Source: Pseudomonas mucoides (GTDB lineage: Bacteria; Pseudomonadota; Gammaproteobacteria; Pseudomonadales; Pseudomonadaceae). Taken from it: DNA of 64,000 nt. The stretch's first letter is position 1. Each line of letters begins with the position of its first letter. The DNA lies in the NCBI RefSeq assembly GCF_015461845.1, contig NZ_JACOPW010000001.1, forward strand, positions 124,001-188,000. Reading direction: 5' to 3'. The translations under genes were made by a program, and so were the position numbers. The notes below the pieces were generated by a model. It was not told where the DNA came from. It did not search any database and worked only from the letters and a program-made list of their open reading frames with translations. Shown piece by piece: positions 37,535 to 46,425 of this stretch.

Positions 37535-38566
37535 ATGCAAACCCTACTGGACACGTCACTGAGTTCTTTTACCCGCGCCGACCTTCTGCAAAGCCCGACA
37601 CCGATCCAGCGCGCCGAACGCCTCGAACAGCAACTGGGTTTGAAGGCGCAAGGCATCGGCCTGTTTCTCAAGCGCGATGATCACATGCTGATCGGCGACG
37701 GTGGCAATAAACTGCGCAAACTCGAATTTCATCTGGGCGCAGCGCTGTCAGCCGGGGTCGACACCATCATCACCATCGGCGGCCTCCAATCCAACCATGC
37801 GCGCCTGACCGCTGCCGTGTGCGCTCGTCTCGGGATTGCCTGCGAACTGATCCTGACCCGTTCGGTGCCCAAAACGGAAGTGGACTACGAACTCAACGGC
37901 AACGTCCTGCTCGACCAGCTGTTTGGCGCCGCCCTCCGCGTGTTGGCCGGCGGCAGCGATTCGCTGGCTGAAGCCGAGAAGCGTGCCGAACAGCTACGGC
38001 TTGAAGGACACAAGGTGCTGGTGATTCCCACGGGAGGCTCGACACCCTTGGGCAGTCTTGGCTATGCGCGCTGCGCGGCGGAGATCGCGCAACAGGAACG
38101 CGAACTCGGCCTCACCTTCAACCAGGTCGTGGTGCCCAACGGCAGCGCCGGCACCCACGCCGGTCTTGCGGCGGGGTTTGAGCTGTTGGAACGAGGGACT
38201 TCGCTGGTGAAGTCGTACTCGGTGTTGTCCGACAGAGAGTCGTCAGCGGCCCGAACCCGGCAATTGACCCAGGAGGTATTGGCGTTGCTGGGGAGCAGCG
38301 CGGTTGTTCAGGCTTCGGATATTGTTATCGACGGCAGTCAGTTGGGCGACGGTTACGGCCTGCCGACGCCCGCCATGCAGGAGGCGGTGCGCTTGATGGC
38401 TCGGGCTGAAGGGTTGCTGATTGACCCGGTGTATTCCGGCAAGGCATTTGCCGGATTAGTGGCCGATCTCCGGCATGGGCGCTTCCAACGCGGGGACAAT
38501 GTGTTGTTTGTGATGACTGGCGGTACACCAGGGTTGTATGCGTATCGGGAGACGTTTCAGGGTTGA
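37535..38566 (+). CDS. D-cysteine desulfhydrase / ACC deaminase family PLP enzyme
   Basis: 343 residues from ATG 37535 with GAGG nine bases upstream. Fold II PLP enzyme: RDDHMLIGDGGNKLRKLEFH holds the PLP lysine, then GGLQSNHARLTAAVCARLG, PTGGSTPLGSLGYARCA and the late DPVYSGKAF and FVMTGGTPGLYAY. These fit the D-cysteine desulfhydrase group better than true ACC deaminase, but the two cannot be separated by eye. Products would be pyruvate, ammonia and sulfide. Confidence 0.82.
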   Translation: MQTLLDTSLSSFTRADLLQSPTPIQRAERLEQQLGLKAQGIGLFLKRDDHMLIGDGGNKLRKLEFHLGAALSAGVDTIITIGGLQSNHARLTAAVCARLGIACELILTRSVPKTEVDYELNGNVLLDQLFGAALRVLAGGSDSLAEAEKRAEQLRLEGHKVLVIPTGGSTPLGSLGYARCAAEIAQQERELGLTFNQVVVPNGSAGTHAGLAAGFELLERGTSLVKSYSVLSDRESSAARTRQLTQEVLALLGSSAVVQASDIVIDGSQLGDGYGLPTPAMQEAVRLMARAEGLLIDPVYSGKAFAGLVADLRHGRFQRGDNVLFVMTGGTPGLYAYRETFQG

Positions 38567-38617
38567 GGGTTAGTCATCATTTGTAACAGAGCACCGACTT
38601 GTTACAACGGCCTTAGT

Positions 38618-38750
38618 TTCAGACCCGTCCTACATCTATCAAGTGTCCATTGCTATAGCGTTCGCATCGCTTTTAAAGGATGAAACAAGGACGCTCATGG
38701 CTCGTAAAACAGACATCCCTCGGGTTCAAAACCCTCCGTCCGGCGACCGG
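38618..38750 (+). repeat. Leader duplication, copy 1 (before bacteriocin gene)
   Basis: The first 75 nt match 40381-40455 at 68 positions without gaps; similarity continues after a 1-nt indel into the first 17 codons. It carries the ribosome site AAAGGATGAAACAAGGAC. Confidence 0.8.
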
Positions 38751-39938
38751 CATCATGTCACCAGCCGCTACATGACCCCCGCCGAACTGGCAGAGCGGGA
38801 CGCCAGGCAAAAATCTTATGACGACATGTTGGCCCGACAACAGGAATTTGAAGACCGTCTCCTCAGGCAACCCCAACACCAGGATCACCCCGACGTCATA
38901 GGTTGCGTGTTCGCCAAAAGCTGCAATCTTCCCGACGGCTTGATCAACCATGACAATCCCGCCGGGTTTGTCCCTGTTGAGAAATTGACCGACTACGGAG
39001 AGTTTTCCTTATTAGGTGGCCGCGATACCGATACAGCGGGGAACATACCTCTCAAAAAAATCAGCGGCAGCGCACTACCTGCTGAACTGGGAACGCTTCT
39101 TCTTGGTCGGGCAGGTTCTGTCGCTACAGTGACAAATACTGCTAGTAGTGCGGCTGCAGTAACGGGCAGTGTTGCAGCCGGTGCCTTGCTGGGAATGGTT
39201 GCACTGCTGTGGCCATCGAATCTCGGCGACAGCTCCCTGTACACGGAAGAACAGCTCAAGTCGCTTAAAGAAGGACGTACACGTGTTCGACTTCATCTTG
39301 AACAACAAGCCGATGGCACGCTGAAAGGATACGGATACAACACCCAGAAACGCAGCGATTGGGAGTTGATTCCTGTCATACAGTTCGTAGCAGAAGGCGC
39401 CCGACAAGTTGCCGACTTTGGCGACGGGACAACACTGATTTGGACGCCCGCCGTCGACCCGTCCAACACATCAGCAATTCCACCGCTAGAGGCAGCCCCA
39501 CAAGCCCCGCACATCTGGATTTATCCGCCTACAGAACAGGCAGATAACATCATCGTTAACCCGATTTATCCGCCTGAATACAGGGATTTCATTCTCGTAT
39601 TCCCGGCCGATTCTGGTATCAAGCCTCTCTATATTGTATTGGCGCTGGAATTCGATGCAGCTAGCTACCATGGCAAGACGGATACCCCGGTCAAAAGTAA
39701 AGGTCCCTCCAACGGACAAGAAGCGCTGGAGAACTCAGTTCAGGTAAAGCCTACATCGCCACGCAGAATCGGCATCGATTCAGGGGCGAATGAGTTTGTA
39801 GTCTTTGACCGTACAGGAGGAGACCTCTACCACGGCCACGTCAGGCCATGGGATAAACTCCATCAAGATATGAAAAATGCTCTGATGAAAGCTAGGAAGG
39901 TAGACAACAAGGGCAAAATTCCGGGAGTGAAAAAGTGA
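38697..39938 (+). CDS. S-type pyocin-domain bacteriocin or toxin
   Basis: 413 residues from ATG 38697 (AAGG six bases upstream). This start is supported because the duplicated copy has an indel just before the same ATG, so upstream codons are not conserved in frame. N-terminal 90 residues are polar and Gln-rich. A Gly/Ala-rich hydrophobic stretch (about 140-175) precedes the S-type pyocin domain (about 180-325: LKEGRTRVRLHLEQQ, FGDGTTLIWTPAVDPS, PHIWIYPPTEQADNI, NPIYPPEYRDFILVFPADSG). The last 88 residues form a separate toxin module (RRIGIDSGANEFVVF, YHGHVRPWDKLHQDMKNAL), plausibly a small RNase. No receptor-binding domain like that of classical pyocins is evident. Lower GC than neighbours. 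Confidence 0.82.
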   Translation: MARKTDIPRVQNPPSGDRHHVTSRYMTPAELAERDARQKSYDDMLARQQEFEDRLLRQPQHQDHPDVIGCVFAKSCNLPDGLINHDNPAGFVPVEKLTDYGEFSLLGGRDTDTAGNIPLKKISGSALPAELGTLLLGRAGSVATVTNTASSAAAVTGSVAAGALLGMVALLWPSNLGDSSLYTEEQLKSLKEGRTRVRLHLEQQADGTLKGYGYNTQKRSDWELIPVIQFVAEGARQVADFGDGTTLIWTPAVDPSNTSAIPPLEAAPQAPHIWIYPPTEQADNIIVNPIYPPEYRDFILVFPADSGIKPLYIVLALEFDAASYHGKTDTPVKSKGPSNGQEALENSVQVKPTSPRRIGIDSGANEFVVFDRTGGDLYHGHVRPWDKLHQDMKNALMKARKVDNKGKIPGVKK

Positions 39939-40270
39939 GCCTTCTTTATCAAGATCCATCAGTAAGCCACGATGAAGCTGTGAGACTTCTTGCCAGCGAC
40001 GTGGACGCGAATGTTATTGCGGCATTGATTTCCATCGGTCTGAACGAAGAAAACAGAATCTGGGCTCAGAGCATTTGCCTGAAATATCTCGTCAGTGAAA
40101 ACGAGTCAGTTACAGCATCCGCTATCACCGCTCTCGGCCACATTGCTCGCCGTCATGGCGAAGTGGACAGAGAAACGGTGTTGCCAGCACTCGAAAAGGT
40201 GAAGCACAAGTTCCCGTCCCTGGACGGGGTTGTTGAGGACACGCTTGACGATATTGACGTATTCACCTGA
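39935..40270 (+). CDS. Cognate immunity protein (helical repeat)
   Basis: 111 residues starting at GTG 39935, which overlaps the toxin stop (GTGA); GGAG lies upstream. It is acidic, especially at the C-terminus (DGVVEDTLDDIDVFT), and built of HEAT-like helices (ANVIAALISIGL, ASAITALGHIARRHG). The stop-start overlap with a toxin gene and the opposite charge to the Lys-rich toxin tail point to immunity. Not recognised as a named family. Confidence 0.75.
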   Translation: MSLLYQDPSVSHDEAVRLLASDVDANVIAALISIGLNEENRIWAQSICLKYLVSENESVTASAITALGHIARRHGEVDRETVLPALEKVKHKFPSLDGVVEDTLDDIDVFT

Positions 40271-40380
40271 CCCACCGGGAGAACGAAGGGACAACCATTG
40301 AGGTTTTCCTCACTTGAGCTCAGAGCATCGCAACAGGCTGAGCTATGGAGAGGAGCTTCATCTGAAACAATGACAATAAA

Positions 40381-40513
40381 TTCAGAACAGTCCTACATCT
40401 ATCAATTGCCCATTGAGATAGCGTTCGCATCGCTTCTAAAGGATGAAACAAGGACCACCCATGGCTCGCGAAACAGACATGTCTCAGATTCAAAATCCAC
40501 CGTTCAACGATGG
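40381..40513 (+). repeat. Leader duplication, copy 2
   Basis: Second copy of the bacteriocin promoter-leader and first codons, starting 111 bp after the immunity stop and running into the ORF at 40461. Confidence 0.8.
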
Positions 40514-40805
40514 GTACCGCGCCTGCAACAACCACGGCCACCCGAAAACCACTCAGGAGCCCTTTCATTTTTTTTGGATCAGCGGATTTTTAAAAGGTGA
40601 TCAGGAGGGTGACTTTCTAATATACGAACTCACCGTTCCGCCCGAGTCAGAAGTCGTGATACTGGGCGTACTGGGCTGGAAGAACCTTGATCAAAGCGAG
40701 GACGGGGACTGTTTACTGACGGCCGGGCAGGTCCAACAAATCGCCATAGCGCTCAATGAGCAGCTCCCGACTGAGTTGGACCTTTTCATAGGGTTGCGGG
40801 GGTAG
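40461..40805 (+). CDS. Small protein fused to the duplicated bacteriocin leader
   Basis: 114 residues from ATG 40461. Residues 1-17 (MARETDMSQIQNPPFND) copy the bacteriocin N-terminus (MARKTDIPRVQNPPSGD); the rest is unrelated to it. The C-terminal 75 residues (EGDFLIYELTVPPESEVVIL, ALNEQLPTELDLFIGLRG) look like a compact alpha/beta immunity-type domain. It may be an orphan immunity gene driven by a captured leader, or the remains of a second toxin cassette after deletion. Function unproven. Confidence 0.6.
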   Translation: MARETDMSQIQNPPFNDGYRACNNHGHPKTTQEPFHFFWISGFLKGDQEGDFLIYELTVPPESEVVILGVLGWKNLDQSEDGDCLLTAGQVQQIAIALNEQLPTELDLFIGLRG

Positions 40806-40813
40806 GTTTTCAG

Positions 40814-41152
40814 TCAATCATCCCGCGTCAGCACTTCCAGCAATTCAATCTCGAAAATCAGGTTCGAATTCGGCGTGATCGCTCCCATCGAACGTTCGCC
40901 ATACGCCAGATGTGCAGGCACCAGCAGCTTGCGCTTGCCGCCGACTTGCATCCCCATGATTCCCTGATCCCAGCCTTTGATAACCCGGCCCGTGCCAATC
41001 ACACACTGAAAAGGTTTGCCACGGCTGTAGGAAGAGTCGAATTCCGTGCCGTCTTCCAGCCAGCCACGGTATTGAGTGGTGATCAGCGCGCCTTTGACGG
41101 CGGCTTTGCCATCGCCTGGCTGGAGGTCGATGATTTGCAGTTCGTTATTCAT
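40814..41152 (-). CDS. FKBP-type peptidyl-prolyl cis-trans isomerase
   Basis: 112 residues forming a single FKBP domain: QYRGWLEDGTEFDSSYSRGK, IGTGRVIKGWDQGIMGMQVG, PAHLAYGERSMG, IFEIELLEV. No signal peptide, so cytoplasmic. Convergent with the bacteriocin locus; ordinary chromosome composition resumes here. Confidence 0.92.
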   Translation of the reverse strand: MNNELQIIDLQPGDGKAAVKGALITTQYRGWLEDGTEFDSSYSRGKPFQCVIGTGRVIKGWDQGIMGMQVGGKRKLLVPAHLAYGERSMGAITPNSNLIFEIELLEVLTRDD

Positions 41153-41222
41153 GACGGTGTTTATCTGTTTGCAGAATTCGAGGGTCGTGGTTTTCCCAGA
41201 AAATCAACTTGTTGGCAACCGT

Positions 41223-41741
41223 TCAGGTGCCTTTATCGGGGTGGGTCAACATTTCCACGACTTTTTTGTCTTCCTTCTGCTTCGCATCGACCGCGAAGTC
41301 TTTGCCGAAGATCGCTTCTGGAAGGATCCACTTGCCTGTACTGCTTTTCTTGTCAGTCACAATGCCGATCTGGTCGCCTTTGGTGAAATCAAACCAATGC
41401 AGATCCGGGAACTGTTTCAAATCTAGGGTCTGGACCGTATTGCCCTCCATCACTTCAATTTTTTTGGCGGTCGGGTCCACGCTGACCACCTCCAGCGGTG
41501 AGCGAGTGATCAACGAGGGCGCCATGACAACGATGACATTGTTGTCACACCGCTGGCTCGTCGGCTGGATCTTGCCGTCCGCCGAACTATGGGGAAATTT
41601 TGCGCAATCAACAAAAATGCCCGAATGGTCCACGGTTTCGTTGCCCAGGTACTGATCGCCACTGGGCATCATCAAGATCTGTTCGCCCTGCGCCGCACTC
41701 ACAAACAGAGCGAGTGTCAGGGCAATTTTCCATCTGGTCAT
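41223..41741 (-). CDS. Secreted protein of unknown function
   Basis: 172 residues with a signal peptide cut near residue 19 (SAAQG). The mature part has two cysteines (VDCAKFPH, SQRCDNN), a beta-rich middle and a Lys-rich end. Not recognised. It lies 35 bp behind the next membrane gene and may be cotranscribed with it. Confidence 0.65.
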   Translation of the reverse strand: MTRWKIALTLALFVSAAQGEQILMMPSGDQYLGNETVDHSGIFVDCAKFPHSSADGKIQPTSQRCDNNVIVVMAPSLITRSPLEVVSVDPTAKKIEVMEGNTVQTLDLKQFPDLHWFDFTKGDQIGIVTDKKSSTGKWILPEAIFGKDFAVDAKQKEDKKVVEMLTHPDKGT

Positions 41742-41776
41742 AGCGCACCTGCCATTAGTCCAGTCCCGCGTGGTGA

Positions 41777-42511
41777 TTACAGGAACTCGTCTAAAAACAA
41801 TGTCCTGGTAACACGCGGCATATTGGGCACATCCATTTCAACGTAAATCACCTGCTGCTTCGGCACTTGGTACACCGTGCCAAATGAATCGTAACGTTGC
41901 GGCTGCTTATCGGTTTTCATCAGCACCTTTTGAATCAGCACGTAGTACGTCTCGTCCGTTTCAATCAGCAGCACGGCTTCTTTAATCCCGCCATCCTTGC
42001 TAACGGTGGCCGTCGACAACTCAGTCGGAAAGTTCTTCGCCTGCTTTTCTTCGAAGTGCAGGCGAATCGGGTGCAATACACCGCCATCGCGGACTTGCTG
42101 GGCCTGTAACGTACCGAGGTACTCGGCCATGACAGACGTGGCCCAAAGTCCCAAGACCAAAAAAAGTGCGAATAGCGCTTTGTGCAAAAAATGCCGAAAC
42201 AGCCTGTGGTCCGAAGACCAGCCGCCGTTAAGCGCAACATAGAGGATGGCACCGCCGCCCAGAATGAGGGGGATCCAGGCCCCGAACTGTTTCACCGCAG
42301 TCCAGGCAAACGCCAGATAGAAATAGAGCGAGATATCCAGCGATACCAGCGGTATGCCGAACGTCTTGAAGTAATAAAACAAATGCAGCCAGGAATAGAA
42401 AAACAGATAGGCCGCAAACAGCAGCGTTGGCCCACCAAAGTGCGCCGACAACTGTGAACTCTCCGGCGCAGGCGGTGGGGGCGTCGGGCCAGACGGGTTG
42501 ACTTGAGTCAT
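41777..42511 (-). CDS. Membrane protein of unknown function
   Basis: 244 residues. Pro-rich start (GPTPPPPAPESS), then four hydrophobic segments (about 28-48, 53-72, 80-95, 110-130) and a soluble C-terminal half of about 110 residues (IKEAVLLIETDETYYVLIQK, PKQQVIYVEMDVPNMPRV). Not recognised. Confidence 0.65.
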   Translation of the reverse strand: MTQVNPSGPTPPPPAPESSQLSAHFGGPTLLFAAYLFFYSWLHLFYYFKTFGIPLVSLDISLYFYLAFAWTAVKQFGAWIPLILGGGAILYVALNGGWSSDHRLFRHFLHKALFALFLVLGLWATSVMAEYLGTLQAQQVRDGGVLHPIRLHFEEKQAKNFPTELSTATVSKDGGIKEAVLLIETDETYYVLIQKVLMKTDKQPQRYDSFGTVYQVPKQQVIYVEMDVPNMPRVTRTLFLDEFL

Positions 42512-42668
42512 GCTGAGGATCTCCTGGCTGACGGATGATCACGAAGCAGATGGCGTGCACAGAAAGTCTAGCGCTCGTTAGACAGAAAGCGACTGCAACC
42601 CAACAGCGCGGTGAACTAACATAAGCACCAACGTATCCCTCGGTTTAATGCCCAATGACGATCCCTGA

Positions 42669-43742
42669 ATGAATCTGGTCTGGACCAGCGCAGCCGTCGG
42701 CTCAGTCATGTTTGCCCTGCTCATCGCGATGATCTGTCGCGTGCGCTCGCTGAAACAGCAATTGGCCGAGAGTCGTGCGCTGATCGCCAGCCTGGCCGAG
42801 GGACCGTCCGTGCGCCAGGACGGCGATGCCGAACGCTTCAAACGCAGCCAATACTTCGCCCGCATCGGCACCTGGGACTGGGACGTCGACACCGAAAAGC
42901 TCTACTGGTCGGATGCGATCTACGGCATGTTCGGCTTCAAGATCGGCGAAGTGACGCCCTCCTACGCCCTGTTTTGCGCCTGCGTTCACCCGGAGGACCG
43001 CGCCAGCGTGCGGGCCGGGGAGCTGCGCTGCCTGGAAACCGGCGAAAACCATGACGAGGAATACCGCGTCGTCTGGCCCGACGGCAGTGTTCACTGGCTG
43101 CGAGAGACCGGCAATGTGGTCAAGAACGACCACGACGCCACCATCAAGATGATGGGCGTGGTGCGCGACATCACCGAGGAAAAAGCCTCCGCCAGTTACC
43201 TCCAGCACCTGGCTCACTACGACCCGTTGACCGGCCTGCCCAATCGTCTGGTGCTGGAGGAACGGTTGTCCGAGGCATTGGAACAGGCGCGTATCGGCGC
43301 GACCCGGGTGGCGTTGGTGTTTGTCGACCTCAACGGTTTCAAGGCCATCAACGATCACTACGGCCATGCGGCCGGCGATCGCGTCCTGATCACCACTGCC
43401 ACACGCCTGAAGAAAATCCTGCGCTCAACCGACACCGTCGCCCGGATCGGTGGTGACGAATTCGTGGTCATCCTTCAAGGGTTGCCCAAAGGCATCAACC
43501 TGCAGGATGAAGCGCGCAGCATCTGCCAGAAAATCTTCGTCGAACTGTCACCGCCCATCACCATCGGCAACGACCAGCGCCACATCGGCACCAGCCTCGG
43601 TGTCGCGGTGTACCCGGACCACGCGCCGAGCATGGACCGGCTGATTCATATTGCGGACCTGGCGATGTATGAGGCCAAGCGCAGTGGCAATAATCAGTAT
43701 CGGTTGGGCGGCGAAAGCCCGGTGCGGGCTCACAGCCAATAG
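42669..43742 (+). CDS. Diguanylate cyclase with PAS domain
   Basis: 357 residues. One N-terminal membrane segment (about 4-22), PAS/PAC domain about 55-175 (ARIGTWDWDVDTEKLYWSD, HEEYRVVWPDG-like), and GGDEF domain about 180-345 with an intact GGDEF active site. RSTD five residues before the active site is a product-inhibition I-site. It should make cyclic di-GMP under control of a cytoplasmic PAS signal. Confidence 0.9.
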   Translation: MNLVWTSAAVGSVMFALLIAMICRVRSLKQQLAESRALIASLAEGPSVRQDGDAERFKRSQYFARIGTWDWDVDTEKLYWSDAIYGMFGFKIGEVTPSYALFCACVHPEDRASVRAGELRCLETGENHDEEYRVVWPDGSVHWLRETGNVVKNDHDATIKMMGVVRDITEEKASASYLQHLAHYDPLTGLPNRLVLEERLSEALEQARIGATRVALVFVDLNGFKAINDHYGHAAGDRVLITTATRLKKILRSTDTVARIGGDEFVVILQGLPKGINLQDEARSICQKIFVELSPPITIGNDQRHIGTSLGVAVYPDHAPSMDRLIHIADLAMYEAKRSGNNQYRLGGESPVRAHSQ

Positions 43743-43745
43743 GCT

Positions 43746-44054
43746 CTAACGCTCCACCGGCGTGATGTCCACAATCGTCCCGTTGGTGATCATCACCATC
43801 ATGTACTTGTCATTGATCTGCACCCACTGCGCCTGATCCTTCGGGGCTTTCAGGCCTTTGGCCTGCCAATTGCCGAGGGCTTTTTCGCGGCGTTGGTAGA
43901 TGTCCGGGGCGCGGTCGCCGACCACCAGTTCACGGGAGTTGTTGACGCCGGGCTGAACGGTTTTCTGAGGGGACTCGGCCGCCTGAACGATGGGGTTGAT
44001 ACCGGCAACGCCGACGGCAATGGTCAGGGCGGCGATGAGCGTTTTGCGGTTCAT
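43746..44054 (-). CDS. RcnB-family periplasmic protein
   Basis: 102 residues with a signal peptide cut near residue 26 (VQAAE). The C-terminal 45 residues (WVQINDKYMMVMITNGTIVD) match the RcnB-type domain used in metal homeostasis and widely present as small periplasmic proteins in pseudomonads. Convergent with the cyclase gene, 3 bp between stops. Confidence 0.75.
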   Translation of the reverse strand: MNRKTLIAALTIAVGVAGINPIVQAAESPQKTVQPGVNNSRELVVGDRAPDIYQRREKALGNWQAKGLKAPKDQAQWVQINDKYMMVMITNGTIVDITPVER

Positions 44055-44482
44055 GGTGATCCTCCAGTCATGTTATGGCACCTGAACTCCGACTGTGCTC
44101 GCTCTGAATCATTCCATACCGTTGCGATGAATCTGTGCCGGACTTGTACCGGGAGGCGCGCCTCGGGTCGGCGTAGGCTGCGTGAAGACACTCAGGATTT
44201 ATTGCCATGCACATTGCCATCTGACCTTTGACGGTTTTAACGAACTGGATTCCCTGATCGCCTACGGGGGGATGGGGCATATCAGGGCGTTTATCGGATT
44301 GCCCGGTTGCCCGACCGACCACTATCGCGAGCAGGCTCACGCCTACAGGGAATACGCGGTCGACTGTAGGAGTGAGCCTGCCCGCGATAGCGGAATTCAC
44401 GGTTTGTCGGCCAACACCGCTGACGCATCCCGCCGCACCCTTTATCCTTGGCGCTCCGCCGTATCGAGTGTTGGAGTAAGCC
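44055..44482. other. Intergenic region with one REP pair
   Basis: 428 bp between the RcnB-like gene and the antiporter gene. Apart from the REP pair at 44321-44393 no gene, terminator or clear operator was seen; both flanking genes start outward from it. Confidence 0.6.
44321..44393. repeat. REP/BIME palindrome pair
   Basis: Inverted cores (ATCGCGAGCAGGCTCACGCC and GGAGTGAGCCTGCCCGCGAT) with a short spacer. Confidence 0.78.
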
Positions 44483-46294
44483 ATGCCCCATGAAGGCAAC
44501 CTGTTGCAAGCCGCTGTCGTGTTTCTGTTCGCAGCGGTGCTCACCGTGCCCTTGGCCAAGCGCCTGCAACTGGGAGCCGTGCTGGGTTATCTGTTTGCCG
44601 GCGTCCTCATCGGGCCGTCGGTGCTGGGGCTGATCGGTAATCCGCAAAGCGTCAGCCATATTTCTGAACTCGGCGTGGTGTTGCTGCTGTTCATCATTGG
44701 TCTGGAGCTGTCGCCGCGACGCCTGTGGGTGATGCGCAAATCGGTGTTCGGCGTGGGCCTGGCGCAGGTGTTGTTGACCGGTTCAGTGATCGGTGTGCTG
44801 GCGCTGCTCGTCTTCGGCCAGCCGCTGAACAGCGCCATCGTGCTCGGCCTTGGCCTTGCCCTGTCGTCCACTGCGTTTGGCTTGCAAAGCCTGGCCGAGC
44901 GCAAGGAACTGACCAGCCCCCACGGTCGACTGGCGTTTGCAATTCTGCTGTTTCAGGACATCGCTGCCATTCCGCTGATTGCCATGGTCCCGCTGCTGGC
45001 CGGGGGTGATCACACCTCCACCGCCGCGGAAGATTTGAATCACGGTTTGCGGGTATTGGGCAGCATTGCGGTGGTAGTCATCGGTGGACGCTATCTGTTG
45101 CGTCCGGTGTTTCGCATCGTCGCCAAAACCCGTTTGCCCGAGGTGTCCACCGCCACGGCGTTGCTGGTGGTGATCGGCACGGCATGGCTGATGGACCTGG
45201 TCGGCGTGTCCATGGCGCTCGGCGCTTTTCTCGCCGGGTTGCTGCTGGCGGACTCTGAATACCGGCATGAACTGGAAGCGCAGATCGAGCCGTTCAAAGG
45301 CCTGCTGCTGGGGCTGTTCTTCATCAGCGTTGGCATGGGCGCCAACCTCAGCCTGCTGCTCAGCGCCCCGCTTGCGGTCCTGGGGCTGACCCTGCTGCTG
45401 ATCGCAATCAAATTGCCGCTGCTCTTTGTGGTCGGCCGATTGGCCGGCGGCCTTGGCAAAGTCAGTGCGCTGCGCCTGGGCATCGTGCTGGCGGCCGGCG
45501 GTGAGTTCGCGTTTGTGGTGTTCAAGATTGGCCGTGATCAAGGCCTGTTCGAGCCGCACCTGTACGATTTGCTGGTGCTGACCATCACCCTGTCCATGGC
45601 GGTGACACCGCTGTTGTTGCTGCTGTGCGCCCGGTTGTATTCACCCAAGGTGCAGCCCGTCGTGGTGCCGGAAAAATTCCGCGACATCGACACCGATGCG
45701 CCACGCGTGGTGATCGCCGGCATGGGCCGGATGGGTCAGATCGTTGCGCGGATTCTGCGGGCGCAGAACATCAAGTTTGTGGCGCTCGATACGTCGGTGG
45801 AAACCATCGAACTGTCCCGCAGTTTCGGCGGCGTACCGGTGTTCTATGGCGACCCGATGCGCCCGGAGATTCTCAGCGCAGCCAAGGTCGAACAGGCGGA
45901 ATACTTCATCATCGCCACCGATGACCCGGACACCAACATCAAGACCGCCGAGGTGGTGCACCGGTTGTACCCGCACATCAAAATCATCGCTCGCGCACGT
46001 AACCGTCAGCATGTGCATCGCCTGGTGGACCTGGGGGCGGAAGCGATTCGTGAAACCTATTATTCGAGCCTGGAAATGAGCCGGCGCACGCTGATTGGCC
46101 TGGGGCTGACCCAGGCACAGGCCGATGCGCGGATCAAACGGTTCAAGCATCACGATGAACAGGTGTTGGAGGCGCAGCACGCGGTGTATGACGATGCGGC
46201 GAAGGTGTTGCAGACGGCGCAGGAAGCGCGGGCAGAACTGGCTAAATTGTTTGAGTCGGATCAGTTGGAGGAGCAGGAAGCGGGCAAGGCTTAA
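44483..46294 (+). CDS. Monovalent cation:proton antiporter, KefB/KefC type
   Basis: 603 residues. Twelve to thirteen membrane segments over 1-385, with LFAGVLIGPSVLGLI, LGLALSSTAFGLQ and LLFQDIAAIPL, where Gln-Asp is the CPA2 ion site. An RCK/TrkA-N domain follows (about 412-530: VVIAGMGRMGQIVARIL, FYGDPMRPEILSAAKVEQAE), then a coiled tail. Such proteins are glutathione- or nucleotide-gated K+ efflux systems. No KefF/KefG ancillary gene is adjacent. Confidence 0.88.
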   Translation: MPHEGNLLQAAVVFLFAAVLTVPLAKRLQLGAVLGYLFAGVLIGPSVLGLIGNPQSVSHISELGVVLLLFIIGLELSPRRLWVMRKSVFGVGLAQVLLTGSVIGVLALLVFGQPLNSAIVLGLGLALSSTAFGLQSLAERKELTSPHGRLAFAILLFQDIAAIPLIAMVPLLAGGDHTSTAAEDLNHGLRVLGSIAVVVIGGRYLLRPVFRIVAKTRLPEVSTATALLVVIGTAWLMDLVGVSMALGAFLAGLLLADSEYRHELEAQIEPFKGLLLGLFFISVGMGANLSLLLSAPLAVLGLTLLLIAIKLPLLFVVGRLAGGLGKVSALRLGIVLAAGGEFAFVVFKIGRDQGLFEPHLYDLLVLTITLSMAVTPLLLLLCARLYSPKVQPVVVPEKFRDIDTDAPRVVIAGMGRMGQIVARILRAQNIKFVALDTSVETIELSRSFGGVPVFYGDPMRPEILSAAKVEQAEYFIIATDDPDTNIKTAEVVHRLYPHIKIIARARNRQHVHRLVDLGAEAIRETYYSSLEMSRRTLIGLGLTQAQADARIKRFKHHDEQVLEAQHAVYDDAAKVLQTAQEARAELAKLFESDQLEEQEAGKA

Positions 46295-46318
46295 GTGGTG
46301 TGGCGGCAGGTATGCCGC

Positions 46319-46386
46319 CATCGCGGGCAAGCCACGCTCCCACAGTAAACTGCATTCCCCTGTGGGAGCGTGGCTTGCCCGCGATG
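46319..46386. repeat. REP palindrome pair between convergent genes
   Basis: CGGGCAAGCCACGCTCCCAC and GTGGGAGCGTGGCTTGCCCG, the same subtype as the pair inside the pqq operon. Confidence 0.8.
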
Positions 46387-46425
46387 AACGATAACGCGGT
46401 GCAATGCCTGGCCCCCACCCGAGCA

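Noticed and set aside
38643..38696. Upstream GTG start adding 18 residues to the bacteriocin
   Set aside because: The duplicated copy has an indel between this segment and the ATG, so the extension is not kept in frame, and the ribosome site serves ATG 38697.
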